64,000 bases of DNA, taken from assembly GCA_002480525.1 (NCBI GenBank), contig DLCH01000068.1, positions 83,642 to 147,641 on the forward strand, written 5' to 3'. Below the pieces are notes generated by a model. The model saw only the letters and a list, made by a program, of their open reading frames with translations, ran no database searches and was not told the DNA's origin. Positions 1-7,846 of the stretch are shown here, in pieces. The first letter of the stretch is position 1. Each line of letters opens with the position of its first letter. This DNA comes from Gammaproteobacteria bacterium UBA7803. Its GTDB lineage: Bacteria > Pseudomonadota > Gammaproteobacteria > Pseudomonadales > Azotimanducaceae. The translations under genes were made by a program, and so were the position numbers.

Positions 1-78
1 GAGCGGCCTCCCGGCCGCGATCCTTCGAGGCTGCGGCATGCCGTCGCGGGGCGATCGCGGCCGGGAGGCCGCTCCTAC
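1..78. repeat. GTAGGAGCG-type inverted repeat, left end cut off
   Basis: Bases 1-22 and 53-78 are inverted copies. The right arm (53-78) is base-for-base the same as the arm at 42302-42327, and the left arm lacks its outer bases because the window starts here. It lies just downstream of the ilvH stop codon. It belongs to the same family as the elements near 36.7 kb and 42.3 kb and resembles the REP-like palindromes common between genes of Gammaproteobacteria. It could act as a transcript end or RNA stabiliser for the ilv operon (inference). Confidence 0.8.
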
Positions 79-100
79 GAATTTCCTGTGTCTCGCGGGC

Positions 101-592
101 TCAGGCGCTCAGCACCTTCTCCCCCCGGCTGATGCCGGACACGCCGGAGCGCACGACCTCGAGAATCGTGGTCTTGCCGATGGCGCGGATGAACGCGTCG
201 AGCTTGTCGCTCGGCCCGGAAAGCTGAATCGTGTACGAGCTGGCGGTGACGTCGATGATCTGACCCCGGAAGATGTCGCAGCTCCGCTTCACCTCCGCCC
301 GGGCCGCGCCTTCGGCGCGCACCTTGACCAGCATCAGCTCGCGTTCCACGTGGTCCGACCCGGACAGATCGACCACCTTCACCACCTCGATCACCTTGTA
401 GAGGTGCTTGATGATCTGCTCGATCTTGGAGTCGTCACCCACGGTGACCAGGGTCAGCCGCGACAGCGTCTCGTCCTCGGTGGGCGCGACCGTCAGGCTC
501 TCGATGTTGTAGTTGCGCTGGGCGAACAGCCCCACCACCCGGGACAGCGCGCCCGCCTCGTTTTCCAGCAGCACGGCGATGATGTGGCGCAT
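101..592 (-). CDS. ilvH: Acetolactate synthase small (regulatory) subunit
   Basis: The 163-residue product is the regulatory subunit of acetohydroxyacid synthase, which activates the catalytic subunit and confers valine feedback inhibition in the valine/leucine/isoleucine pathway. An N-terminal ACT domain (about residues 2-75) opens with MRHIIAVLLENEAGALSRV, and a C-terminal regulatory domain follows. Length is normal for the family. The ATG overlaps the stop codon of the large-subunit gene by one base (TGATG), so the two are translationally coupled in one minus-strand operon. Confidence 0.97.
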   Translation of the reverse strand: MRHIIAVLLENEAGALSRVVGLFAQRNYNIESLTVAPTEDETLSRLTLVTVGDDSKIEQIIKHLYKVIEVVKVVDLSGSDHVERELMLVKVRAEGAARAEVKRSCDIFRGQIIDVTASSYTIQLSGPSDKLDAFIRAIGKTTILEVVRSGVSGISRGEKVLSA

Positions 593-2376
593 CAGGCGTC
601 CTCGCTCAGCACGGCGGTGTCACCCAGGCTGGTGAGCGCCTTGTTGAGATACATGTCCCGCATGGAGCCGCCCTTGATGGCCATCGGATAGACGTGCTCG
701 TGGGGGTCGACCCAGACGTCGACGAACACGGTGCGGCGCTTCAGCTTGTCGCTGAAGGCCTCGCGCATGGCGCCTTCGAGATCCTCGGAACGCTCGACCT
801 TGATGCCGACGTGGCCGAAGGCTTCGACAAGGGTCTTGAAGTCCGGCAGCGAGTCGCTGTAGGTGCTCTGGGAGTGGCGGCCGCCGTACTGCATGTCCTG
901 CCACTGCTTCACCATGCCCAGGGCCTGGTTGTTCAGGTTGATGATCTTGATGGGCAGGCCGTACTGCAGGCAGGTGGACAGCTCCTGCATGTTCATCATG
1001 AAGCTGCCTTCGCCGGTGACGCAGGCCACGGTGGCCTCCGGGTGGGCGAACTGCACGCCCATGGCGGCGGGCAGACCGAAGCCCATGGTGCCGAGGCCGC
1101 CGGAGTTGATCCAGCGCCGCGGGCCGTGGAACTTGTAGTACTGGGCCGCGAACATCTGGTGCTGGCCGACGTCGCTGGTGACGAAGGCGTTGCCCTCGGT
1201 CACGCGGTACAGGGTCTGAACCGCGAGCTGGGGCAGGATCGGCTTGCCCGGCTCCGGCGCGAGGTCGTGGTTCAGGCCGTGCTCGGCGCGCCAGCCGCGG
1301 ATCTGCGTCCACCAGCGGGACAGGGCCTCCCGGTCCGGCAGGTCCGGGGCGCGGGCCAGCTCGGCGTCGAGGATCGCCTCGAGATCCTCCAGCACGCTGG
1401 CCACCTGGCCGACGATGGGGATGTCCGCCGCGACGATCTTGGAGATCGAGGCCGGGTCGACGTCGATGTGGATGATGGTCGAGCCCGGGCAGAACTTGGT
1501 GGGGTCGTTGGTCACCCGGTCGTCGAAGCGCGCGCCGACCGCGATGATCACGTCCGCCTCGTGCATGGCCATGTTGGCCTCGTAGGTGCCGTGCATGCCC
1601 AGCATGCCGAGGAACTGATCGTCGTTGCCCGGGTAGCAGCCCAGCCCCATCAGGGTGTTGGTGACCGGGAAGTTGAGCTTGCGGGCGATGCGCGTGAGCT
1701 GCTCGGAGCCGTCACCGAGAATGACCCCGCCGCCGGCGTAGATGATCGGCCGGCGGGCGTTGAGCATCACGTTGGCCGCTTTGCGGATCTGCCGGCCGTT
1801 GCCCTTCACCGCCGGATTGTAGGAGCGCATGGTGACGCTCTCCGGGTAGACGTAGGGCGCCGTCACGTCCGGATCGGTGGTGTTCTTCGGCACGTCGATG
1901 ACCACCGGGCCCGGCCGGCCGGTGGTGGCGATGTGGAACGCCTTGCGCACCACCTCGGGGATCTCCGCGCAGTCCTTGACCATGAAGCTGTGCTTCACCA
2001 CCGGACGGGAGACGCCGACCATGTCGGTCTCCTGGAACGCGTCCGTGCCGATCAGCTCGTGGGCGACCTGCCCGGAGATGACCACCATGGGCACGGAGTC
2101 CATGAAGGCCGTGGCGATGCCGGTGATGGCGTTGGTCGCGCCCGGACCGGAAGTGACCAGCACCACGCCGGGCTTGCCGGTGGAGCGGGCATAGCCGTCC
2201 GCCATGTGGGTGGCCGCCTGCTCGTGGCGTACCAGGATGTGCTCGACCTTCTGCTGGCGGAAGATGGCATCGTAGATGTGCAGCGCGGCGCCGCCCGGAT
2301 ACCCGAAGATGTACTCCACGCCGGCATCCTGAAGCGCCCGCAACAGCATGTCGCCGCCGGAAAGTGACTCACCCAT
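592..2376 (-). CDS. ilvI: Acetolactate synthase large (catalytic) subunit
   Basis: The protein is about 594 residues and ThDP-dependent, joining two pyruvates, or pyruvate and 2-oxobutyrate, in the first common step of branched-chain amino-acid synthesis. Visible are FGYPGGAALHIYDAIF near the N-terminus, the catalytic Glu52 in VRHEQAATHMADGYAR, and the ThDP/Mg motif starting GEGSF and ending NLNN at about 455-483. The reading frame stays open 33 codons further upstream, but that stretch is unlike the family. I place the start at MGESLSGGDMLLRAL (2376), which matches the usual N-terminus. No clear Shine-Dalgarno precedes it. Whether to call it ilvI or ilvB is a naming choice. Confidence 0.95.
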   Translation of the reverse strand: MGESLSGGDMLLRALQDAGVEYIFGYPGGAALHIYDAIFRQQKVEHILVRHEQAATHMADGYARSTGKPGVVLVTSGPGATNAITGIATAFMDSVPMVVISGQVAHELIGTDAFQETDMVGVSRPVVKHSFMVKDCAEIPEVVRKAFHIATTGRPGPVVIDVPKNTTDPDVTAPYVYPESVTMRSYNPAVKGNGRQIRKAANVMLNARRPIIYAGGGVILGDGSEQLTRIARKLNFPVTNTLMGLGCYPGNDDQFLGMLGMHGTYEANMAMHEADVIIAVGARFDDRVTNDPTKFCPGSTIIHIDVDPASISKIVAADIPIVGQVASVLEDLEAILDAELARAPDLPDREALSRWWTQIRGWRAEHGLNHDLAPEPGKPILPQLAVQTLYRVTEGNAFVTSDVGQHQMFAAQYYKFHGPRRWINSGGLGTMGFGLPAAMGVQFAHPEATVACVTGEGSFMMNMQELSTCLQYGLPIKIINLNNQALGMVKQWQDMQYGGRHSQSTYSDSLPDFKTLVEAFGHVGIKVERSEDLEGAMREAFSDKLKRRTVFVDVWVDPHEHVYPMAIKGGSMRDMYLNKALTSLGDTAVLSEDA

Positions 2377-2798
2377 GATCGAATCGACTGTGTTCGTGTT
2401 CGCTCTCGGGCAGCGCGGACGCCCTGCGCCCCGCTTGCCCGGCCCGGTTCCCGGGCGTATCGTGGCAGACAGCATCGACCAGGGCCTTGATCCGGCCCAT
2501 AAACGATTGATTTCTCAGGCTGTTTGCACTGGCGCGCCCAGGGGAGCCGCGTATTCTTGGGGTTCCCCCTGGTTCTGTCAACGCGGCACGCCGATTCGCG
2601 GCCCCGGCCGGCGCCGGCCGGGGGACCGGGCAGCGGGCGCGGCGCCCGCCAGCGCCGCCAAACTGCGACCCAGCTAACGTAATTCCGGCCGTCCCGCCGG
2701 TAGCATCGCCGGAACTGCTATCGTTAAGGACGAGCCTCCCGGGCGCGCGACAGCGCCTGTGCCCGGGACGTATTGCGCGAACAGGAGAGCCACCGCCC
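2377..2798. other. Intergenic region between divergent ilvI and the DUF4124 gene
   Basis: This 422-base gap holds the ilv leader and promoter on the minus strand and the short upstream region of the DUF4124 gene on the plus strand. Within the ilv leader a 43-codon frame (ATG at 2500, stop at 2369) runs into the ilvI start, and a small hairpin of arms GCCCGG/CCGGGC with a GAA loop lies near 2440-2455. No run of branched-chain codons typical of an attenuator peptide is present. Near 2737-2767 CCCGGGC is repeated inverted upstream of the plus-strand gene. Nothing else is recognised. Confidence 0.6.
2553..2581 (-). promoter_or_regulatory. Candidate sigma70 promoter for ilvI-ilvH
   Basis: On the minus strand a perfect TTGACA (2581-2576) is followed after 17 bases by AAGAAT (2558-2553), four of six matches to the -10 consensus. 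The predicted transcript would start near 2546, giving a leader of about 170 bases before ilvI. The spacing and the perfect -35 are visible in the sequence. Promoter activity is inferred. Confidence 0.55.
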
Positions 2799-3281
2799 AT
2801 GCGTTCTGCCCGCCACCTGGTCCTGATCGTCGGCCTGCTGCCGTGGCTGACCGGCGCCGCCGTGTACCGGTGGGTCGACGAGAACGGCGTCGTCAACTAC
2901 ACCCAGATCAAGCCCGAGGGCGTCGACGCCGAACTGGTGAGCGGCGACACCGGCCGGCGCAAGCCGGCCGCGGCGCCGGCCCGGCCCGCTCCGGCGATTC
3001 CCGCCGGAGATTCCGGCCAGACCCTGACCCCGGAGCAGCAGCAGATGCTGTCCGACCTGCAGGCAGCCGAACAGGCCCGGCAGGCCGAGATCGCCCGGGT
3101 GCGGGAATCCAACTGCCAGGAAGCCCGGGACCTGCTTCAGCGCCTGACCGCCCGCGGACGCATCCGCATCGCCGGTCCGGACGGCGAGGAGCGCGTGATG
3201 CCCGAGGAGGAACGGCAGCGGCGCATCGACGAAGCCCAGCGCGCCATCGTCGCCAACTGCTCCGAGACCGCCAGCCGCTGA
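2799..3281 (+). CDS. DUF4124-domain periplasmic/secreted protein
   Basis: The 160-residue protein has a signal peptide (MRSARHLVLIVGLLPWLTGAA) followed at once by YRWVDENGVVNYTQIKPEG, the hallmark of DUF4124. A Pro/Ala-rich linker (about 55-75) leads to a charged helical C-terminal half likely to form a coiled coil, with two cysteines (in SNCQEARDLL and VANCSETASR) that could pair. An AGGAG-like site lies about ten bases before the ATG. The function of the family is unknown. It is transcribed divergently from ilvI and converges on pgeF. Confidence 0.85.
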   Translation: MRSARHLVLIVGLLPWLTGAAVYRWVDENGVVNYTQIKPEGVDAELVSGDTGRRKPAAAPARPAPAIPAGDSGQTLTPEQQQMLSDLQAAEQARQAEIARVRESNCQEARDLLQRLTARGRIRIAGPDGEERVMPEEERQRRIDEAQRAIVANCSETASR

Positions 3282-3303
3282 GTCGCCCGGCCACCGGCGG
3301 CCC

Positions 3304-4059
3304 TCAGTCGAGCCACGCCAGGGTCGCCATCCGACCCGTCTCCCCCTCCCTGCGGTAGGAATAGAACCGCGGATCGTCATGGGTGCACAGCCGGTCCGTG
3401 ATGATCCGCGTCACACCGGCCTGGGCCAGCAGCGCCCGGGTCAGGGCGAACAGGTCGAGCTGGTACCGGTCCGGCCGCCGCCCGATCCGCAGCACCTCCT
3501 CGCCGCCCGGACCGCCCACCCCGGGGAGCGCCCGGACCGCGGCGGCCACGTCGTCACCGACCTCGTAGGCATCCGGACCGATGGCCGGGCCGATCCAGGC
3601 CACCGCGTCCCCGGCCGCCACCGGCATCGCCGAGAGCAGCGCGCCGACGACGCCGCCGACCAGGCCGCGCCAGCCGCCGTGGGCCACGCCGACGGCGGAA
3701 CCATCCGCGGCAGCGACCACCAGCGGCACGCAGTCCGCGGTGAGCACGGCGACGCCGACGCCGCGCGCCCGGGTCCAGGCCGCATCGGCCTCGGGGACGT
3801 CGCCGGTCACGGAGGTCGCGGTCGCCTCGACGCAGCGCACGCCATGGACCTGACGCAGCCATTGAATGCCGGACAGGCCGGCGCGCCCGGCCAGCAGGCG
3901 GCGCCGCCGGGCCACCTGATCCGGATCGTCACCGACATGGTCGCCGAGATTGAACCCGAACCCCGGTGCGTCGCCCCGGGTGGTGGTGAAGGCTCCGACC
4001 CGGGCCGGCCAGTCCGGGCCCGCGGCGACCGGCCAGTCGGCCGCCACGTCAGCCGTCAT
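3304..4059 (-). CDS. pgeF: Peptidoglycan editing factor / purine nucleoside phosphorylase YfiH family
   Basis: The 251-residue product belongs to the multicopper-laccase-like YfiH/PgeF family, a zinc enzyme fold reported to remove L-Ser-containing muropeptide precursors and also to act on adenosine. Seen are the metal ligands in LTADCVPLVV, VAHGGWRGLVGG and LCTHDDPRFYSYRREG, and WIGPAIGPDAYEVG. I start at MTADVAADWP (4059), because the upstream extension of the open frame lies inside rluD. The start overlaps the 3' end of rluD by 11 bases, the usual rluD-pgeF pairing. Confidence 0.92.
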   Translation of the reverse strand: MTADVAADWPVAAGPDWPARVGAFTTTRGDAPGFGFNLGDHVGDDPDQVARRRRLLAGRAGLSGIQWLRQVHGVRCVEATATSVTGDVPEADAAWTRARGVGVAVLTADCVPLVVAAADGSAVGVAHGGWRGLVGGVVGALLSAMPVAAGDAVAWIGPAIGPDAYEVGDDVAAAVRALPGVGGPGGEEVLRIGRRPDRYQLDLFALTRALLAQAGVTRIITDRLCTHDDPRFYSYRREGETGRMATLAWLD

Positions 4060-5035
4060 GCCCCTCGGCATCCGCTTCGAGCGCCGCCACCAGCGCGGCG
4101 AAGTCCGCCGGCGGCGGCGCCGTGAACCGCAGCTCCCGGCCGGTGTCCGGATGGTCGAGGCGCAGCTTCCAGGCGTGCAGCGCCTGCCGGCGGAAGCCGC
4201 GCAGCACGGCCACGGTCTCCTCGTCGGCCCGGGTCGGCAGACGTCCCCGGGCCCCGTAGCGGGCGTCACCCACCAGCGGGTGGCCGATGGACGCCAGATG
4301 CACGCGGATCTGGTGGGTGCGCCCGGTCTCGAGGGTCGCTTCCACCAGCGTGTGGGCCCGATACCGCGCCAGCACCCGCACCCGGGTCAGCGACGGCCGG
4401 CCGTCGGCGCGCACGGCCTGACGGGTGCGCCGCACCGGATCCCGGCCGATGGGCCGGTCGATGTCCAGCCCGCCCGTCAGCGTGCCCTCGACCACGGCCT
4501 GGTAACGGCGGGAGATCTCCCGCCGGGCGAGCAGCTTGCCGAGCGCGTGCTGGGCCTGCACCGTCCGGGCCACCAGCAGCAGCCCGCTGGTGTCCTTGTC
4601 GAGGCGGTGGACGATGCCCGCCCGGGGCAGATGCTCCAGCTCCGGAAACCGGTTCAGCAGCCCGTTGACCAGGGTCCCGCGGGGATTGCCGGCGCCCGGG
4701 TGCACCACCACGCCCGGAGGCTTGTCGACCACCAGCAGCGCGTCGTCCTGGTAGACCACGTCGAACGCCACCGCCTCCGCCGAGGTCCAGTCCTCCCGGG
4801 GTACCAGGGTGGCGTCGAGTCGCAGCACCTCGCCGCCGGCCAGCCGGTGCTTCGGCCGGCCGGGGGCACCGTCGACGGTCAGCTCGCCGCCCTGGATCCA
4901 GCGCGACAGCATGGCCCGGGAGAATTCCGGGAACAGCACGGCCGCGGCCCGGTCGAGGCGCTCGCCGGCGAGCTCGGGGGGCACGCTGGCCTGGCGGCCG
5001 ATGTGCGGGTCCGGAGTTGCGGGATGCGGTTGCAC
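4049..5035 (-). CDS. rluD: 23S rRNA pseudouridine synthase RluD
   Basis: The 328-residue enzyme isomerises uridines of helix 69 (1911/1915/1917 by family) in 23S rRNA. An N-terminal S4 RNA-binding domain (about 18-80, LAGERLDRAAAVLFPEFSRAMLSRW) precedes the RluA-type catalytic domain, which carries the active-site motif GIVHRLDKDTSGLLLVA with the catalytic Asp, and GRTHQIRVHLASIGHPLVGD. It is transcribed with pgeF and diverges from bamD across 90 bases, the standard Gammaproteobacteria arrangement. Confidence 0.95.
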   Translation of the reverse strand: MQPHPATPDPHIGRQASVPPELAGERLDRAAAVLFPEFSRAMLSRWIQGGELTVDGAPGRPKHRLAGGEVLRLDATLVPREDWTSAEAVAFDVVYQDDALLVVDKPPGVVVHPGAGNPRGTLVNGLLNRFPELEHLPRAGIVHRLDKDTSGLLLVARTVQAQHALGKLLARREISRRYQAVVEGTLTGGLDIDRPIGRDPVRRTRQAVRADGRPSLTRVRVLARYRAHTLVEATLETGRTHQIRVHLASIGHPLVGDARYGARGRLPTRADEETVAVLRGFRRQALHAWKLRLDHPDTGRELRFTAPPPADFAALVAALEADAEGHDG

Positions 5036-5125
5036 GGCGGGTGTTTATCGTTAAAGTGGCGCTTCTCCAATCACACTAGTCTCCGGGGGATCGCTCCCCG
5101 GATCAATCGGAGCCTCGACATCCGC

Positions 5126-6067
5126 ATGGCCAAATTCACTGGAGCCGGATTCTCCCTGGGCGCAGCAGCGCTGCTGCTGACCCTCGGCCTGACCGGATGC
5201 TCGCTGATTCCGTTCTGGGGCGGGGACGACGAGCGCGACGCCGAGGAGGACCTGAACGCCACCGAGCAGCTCCTCTACCGCAACGTCCAGCGCAGCCTCA
5301 ACTCCGGCAACTACCAGCAGGCCATCGAGAACCTCGAGCGCCTGGAGGCCAGGTTCCCGTTCGGCCGCTACGCCGAGCAGGCCCAGCTCGAGCTGATCTA
5401 CGCCCACTACATGGGCTACAACCCGGAAGCGGCCCGCAGCGCCGCGGACCGATTCATCCGCCTGCATCCCCAGAGCGCCAACGTCGACTACGCCTACTAT
5501 CTGAAGGGTCTCGCGTCCTACAACAAGAACCGCGGCATCCTCGACCGGCTGTTCTCCACCGACGTCGCCAAGCGCGAGATGACCTCCGCCCGGGAAGCCT
5601 ACGCCGACTTCACCGAGCTGCTCACCCGATTCCCGGACAGCCCCTACGCCCCGGACGCGCGCAAGCGCATGCTCTACCTGCGCAACCTGCTGGCGCGGCA
5701 CGAGCTGCACGTCGCCAACTTCTACATGGAGCGCGGCGCCTACGTGGCCGCCGCCAACCGAGCCCGATTCATCGTCGAGAACTACTCCAAGGCCGAGTCC
5801 GTGCCCGACGCCCTCGCGGTGCTGGTCGAGGCGAACTACAAGCTCGGCCTGGAGGACGCCGCCAACGACGCGCTCCGGGTGCTCGCCCACAACTTTCCCC
5901 AGTACGAGGCCTTCGACGAGGACGGCAATCTGGTGCTGGCCGAGCAGATCCTCAATCGCGACCGTTCCTGGACCAATCTGGTGACCCTGGGGCTGCTCGA
6001 CCGGCCCGACGTGCCCCCGCCGATCAAGCTCCAGCGGGTCGACGACGGCGCCGACTCCGGCGTCTGA
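5126..6067 (+). CDS. bamD: Outer-membrane assembly lipoprotein BamD (ComL)
   Basis: The 313-residue lipoprotein is an essential part of the BAM complex that folds beta-barrel proteins into the outer membrane. A lipoprotein signal ends in LTGC with Cys25 as lipidation site. TPR-like helical repeats follow (ATEQLLYRNVQRSLNSGNY; AQLELIYAHYM; HVANFYMERGAYVAAANR). The frame is open far upstream through rluD in antisense, so I start at MAKFTGAGFSLGAA, which gives the normal signal peptide and family length. The C-terminal tail of about 60 residues is longer than in E. coli BamD. Confidence 0.95.
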   Translation: MAKFTGAGFSLGAAALLLTLGLTGCSLIPFWGGDDERDAEEDLNATEQLLYRNVQRSLNSGNYQQAIENLERLEARFPFGRYAEQAQLELIYAHYMGYNPEAARSAADRFIRLHPQSANVDYAYYLKGLASYNKNRGILDRLFSTDVAKREMTSAREAYADFTELLTRFPDSPYAPDARKRMLYLRNLLARHELHVANFYMERGAYVAAANRARFIVENYSKAESVPDALAVLVEANYKLGLEDAANDALRVLAHNFPQYEAFDEDGNLVLAEQILNRDRSWTNLVTLGLLDRPDVPPPIKLQRVDDGADSGV

Positions 6068-6209
6068 CCGCTTCGCCGCCGGCGGCTGACCCCGGCAGCG
6101 CCATGCACCGGCAGCGCGTCCCGGCAGGACGCCGGAACGGAGTCGGCGCGCGGGGCCATCCGCACTACACTGAATAGAGACGACGAACGGACGCGTCCCC
6201 GAACATCCG

Positions 6210-7835
6210 ATGCTGGCCCATCGCGCTGAAATCCTCGACGAGATCGAGCGCCGACGCTACGCGCTCAATCTCAGCCTGCTCAAGATCTACAGCTACTACC
6301 GGCTGCTGGTCGGGCTCGGCCTGGCCGTGGTGTTTCAGCAGAACGTCATGGGCAGCGCCATCGGCCAGCTCGACCCGGTGGCGTTCCTCCGCCTGACCCT
6401 GCTCTACAGCCTGCTCAACGTCGTCAGCGTGATCTTCCTGCAGGTGGTGCCCCGGCGTCACTTCCACACCCAGCTGTTCGCGACGGCCCTGGGCATCTAC
6501 GACATCGTGGTGCTGACGGCGCTGATGTACTTCAGCGGCGGCCTCGGCAGCGGCATCGGCCTGCTGGTGCTGGTGTCGGTGGCCACCGGCGCCATTCTGG
6601 TGACCGGCCGCCGCGCCCTGCTGCTGGCGTCCCTGGCGGCGATCGGCATGCTCTATCAGGAGCTGTACCTGTCGCTGACGGCGCCCCAGTACCCCTACGA
6701 CTACTTCCAGGCCGGCGTGCTGGGCGCCCTGTGCTTCGGCGCGGCCCTGGCGCTCCAGTACCTGTCCCAGCGGGTGCGGGACAACGACATCCGCGCCCTC
6801 ACCCAGGCCGCCGAGCTGTCCGACCTGGAGCAGGTGAACCGCCAGATCATTCAGCGCATGCGCACCGGCATCGTGGTGGTGGACGCCGCCAACCACGTGC
6901 GCATGGCCAACCAGTCCGCCCGGGCCCTGCTCGGCGTGCCCGGCCAGGACGACCTCGCCCGGCTGCCGGCCGTGCTCGAGCGCCATCTCGAGGCCTGGCG
7001 CCAGGATACCGAGCGCCGGGCCGCGCCGTTTCACGCGGCGCCGGGCACCCCGGAGATCCGGGCCAACTTCTCCGCCGTGCGCAGCGACGATCCGTCCGCG
7101 GACGTGACCATCTTCCTCGAGGACACCTCCGAGGTGCAGCAGCAGGCCCAGCAGCTCAAGCTCGCCGCCCTCGGCCGGCTGTCCGCCAGCATCGCCCACG
7201 AGATCCGCAATCCGCTCGGCGCCATCAGCCACGCGGCGCAGCTCCTGCACGAGTCCCAGGTCCTGGAGACCGGGGACCGGCGCCTGACCGAGATCATCCG
7301 CGACCACTGCAAGCGCATGAACGGCGTGGTGGAGAACGTGCTGGAGACCTCCCGGCGGCGGCCGCCGAGCCCCGTCCGGCTGCCCCTGGGCAGCCACCTG
7401 GCGGAGTTCGTCACCGCCTTCAGGGATGCCTCCGCGGACGCCCAGATCTGCGTCAACGTCGATCCCTACGACACCGAGGTGCGCATCGACAAGGGCCATC
7501 TCGACCAGGTGCTGACCAACCTGGTGAGCAACGCCGTGCGCCACAGCCGGGAGCACACCGGCCGGCCCATCGTGCACCTGCGGGGCGGTATCGACAGCCG
7601 CACGGAGCGCCCCTTCCTCACCGTGATCGACGAGGGACCGGGCGTGTCCGAGGACATGGAGAAACACCTGTTCGAGCCCTTCTTCACCACCGCCCGAAGC
7701 GGCACGGGGCTCGGCCTGTACATCTCCCGGGAGCTGTGCGAAGCCAATCAGGCCAGGCTCACCTACGAGCGCGCCGACGGCGGCGGCGCCTGCTTCCGGA
7801 TCACCTTCAGTCACCCTGACCGCATCATCGCCTGA
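6210..7835 (+). CDS. pilS: Sensor histidine kinase PilS
   Basis: The 541-residue inner-membrane kinase controls type IV pilin transcription with PilR. About six hydrophobic segments fill the first 190 residues, a PAS-like region follows (about 205-310), then the H box SIAHEIRNPLGAISHA with phosphoacceptor His330, the N box QVLTNLVSNAVRHS, DEGPGVSEDM and GTGLGLYIS. Length and layout match Pseudomonas PilS. It lies 11 bases before pilR and is preceded by a 140-base gap after bamD. Confidence 0.93.
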   Translation: MLAHRAEILDEIERRRYALNLSLLKIYSYYRLLVGLGLAVVFQQNVMGSAIGQLDPVAFLRLTLLYSLLNVVSVIFLQVVPRRHFHTQLFATALGIYDIVVLTALMYFSGGLGSGIGLLVLVSVATGAILVTGRRALLLASLAAIGMLYQELYLSLTAPQYPYDYFQAGVLGALCFGAALALQYLSQRVRDNDIRALTQAAELSDLEQVNRQIIQRMRTGIVVVDAANHVRMANQSARALLGVPGQDDLARLPAVLERHLEAWRQDTERRAAPFHAAPGTPEIRANFSAVRSDDPSADVTIFLEDTSEVQQQAQQLKLAALGRLSASIAHEIRNPLGAISHAAQLLHESQVLETGDRRLTEIIRDHCKRMNGVVENVLETSRRRPPSPVRLPLGSHLAEFVTAFRDASADAQICVNVDPYDTEVRIDKGHLDQVLTNLVSNAVRHSREHTGRPIVHLRGGIDSRTERPFLTVIDEGPGVSEDMEKHLFEPFFTTARSGTGLGLYISRELCEANQARLTYERADGGGACFRITFSHPDRIIA

Positions 7836-7846
7836 CGGGAGCGGAC

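Noticed and set aside
5030..5053. Promoter between rluD and bamD from TTGCAC at 5030
   Set aside because: No acceptable -10 at 16-18 bases; only weak AT-rich bases at 5045-5055. Not strong enough to list.
3950..5125. N-terminal extension of the BamD frame by 392 codons
   Set aside because: It is antisense to rluD and pgeF. The lipoprotein signal at 5126 is the natural start.
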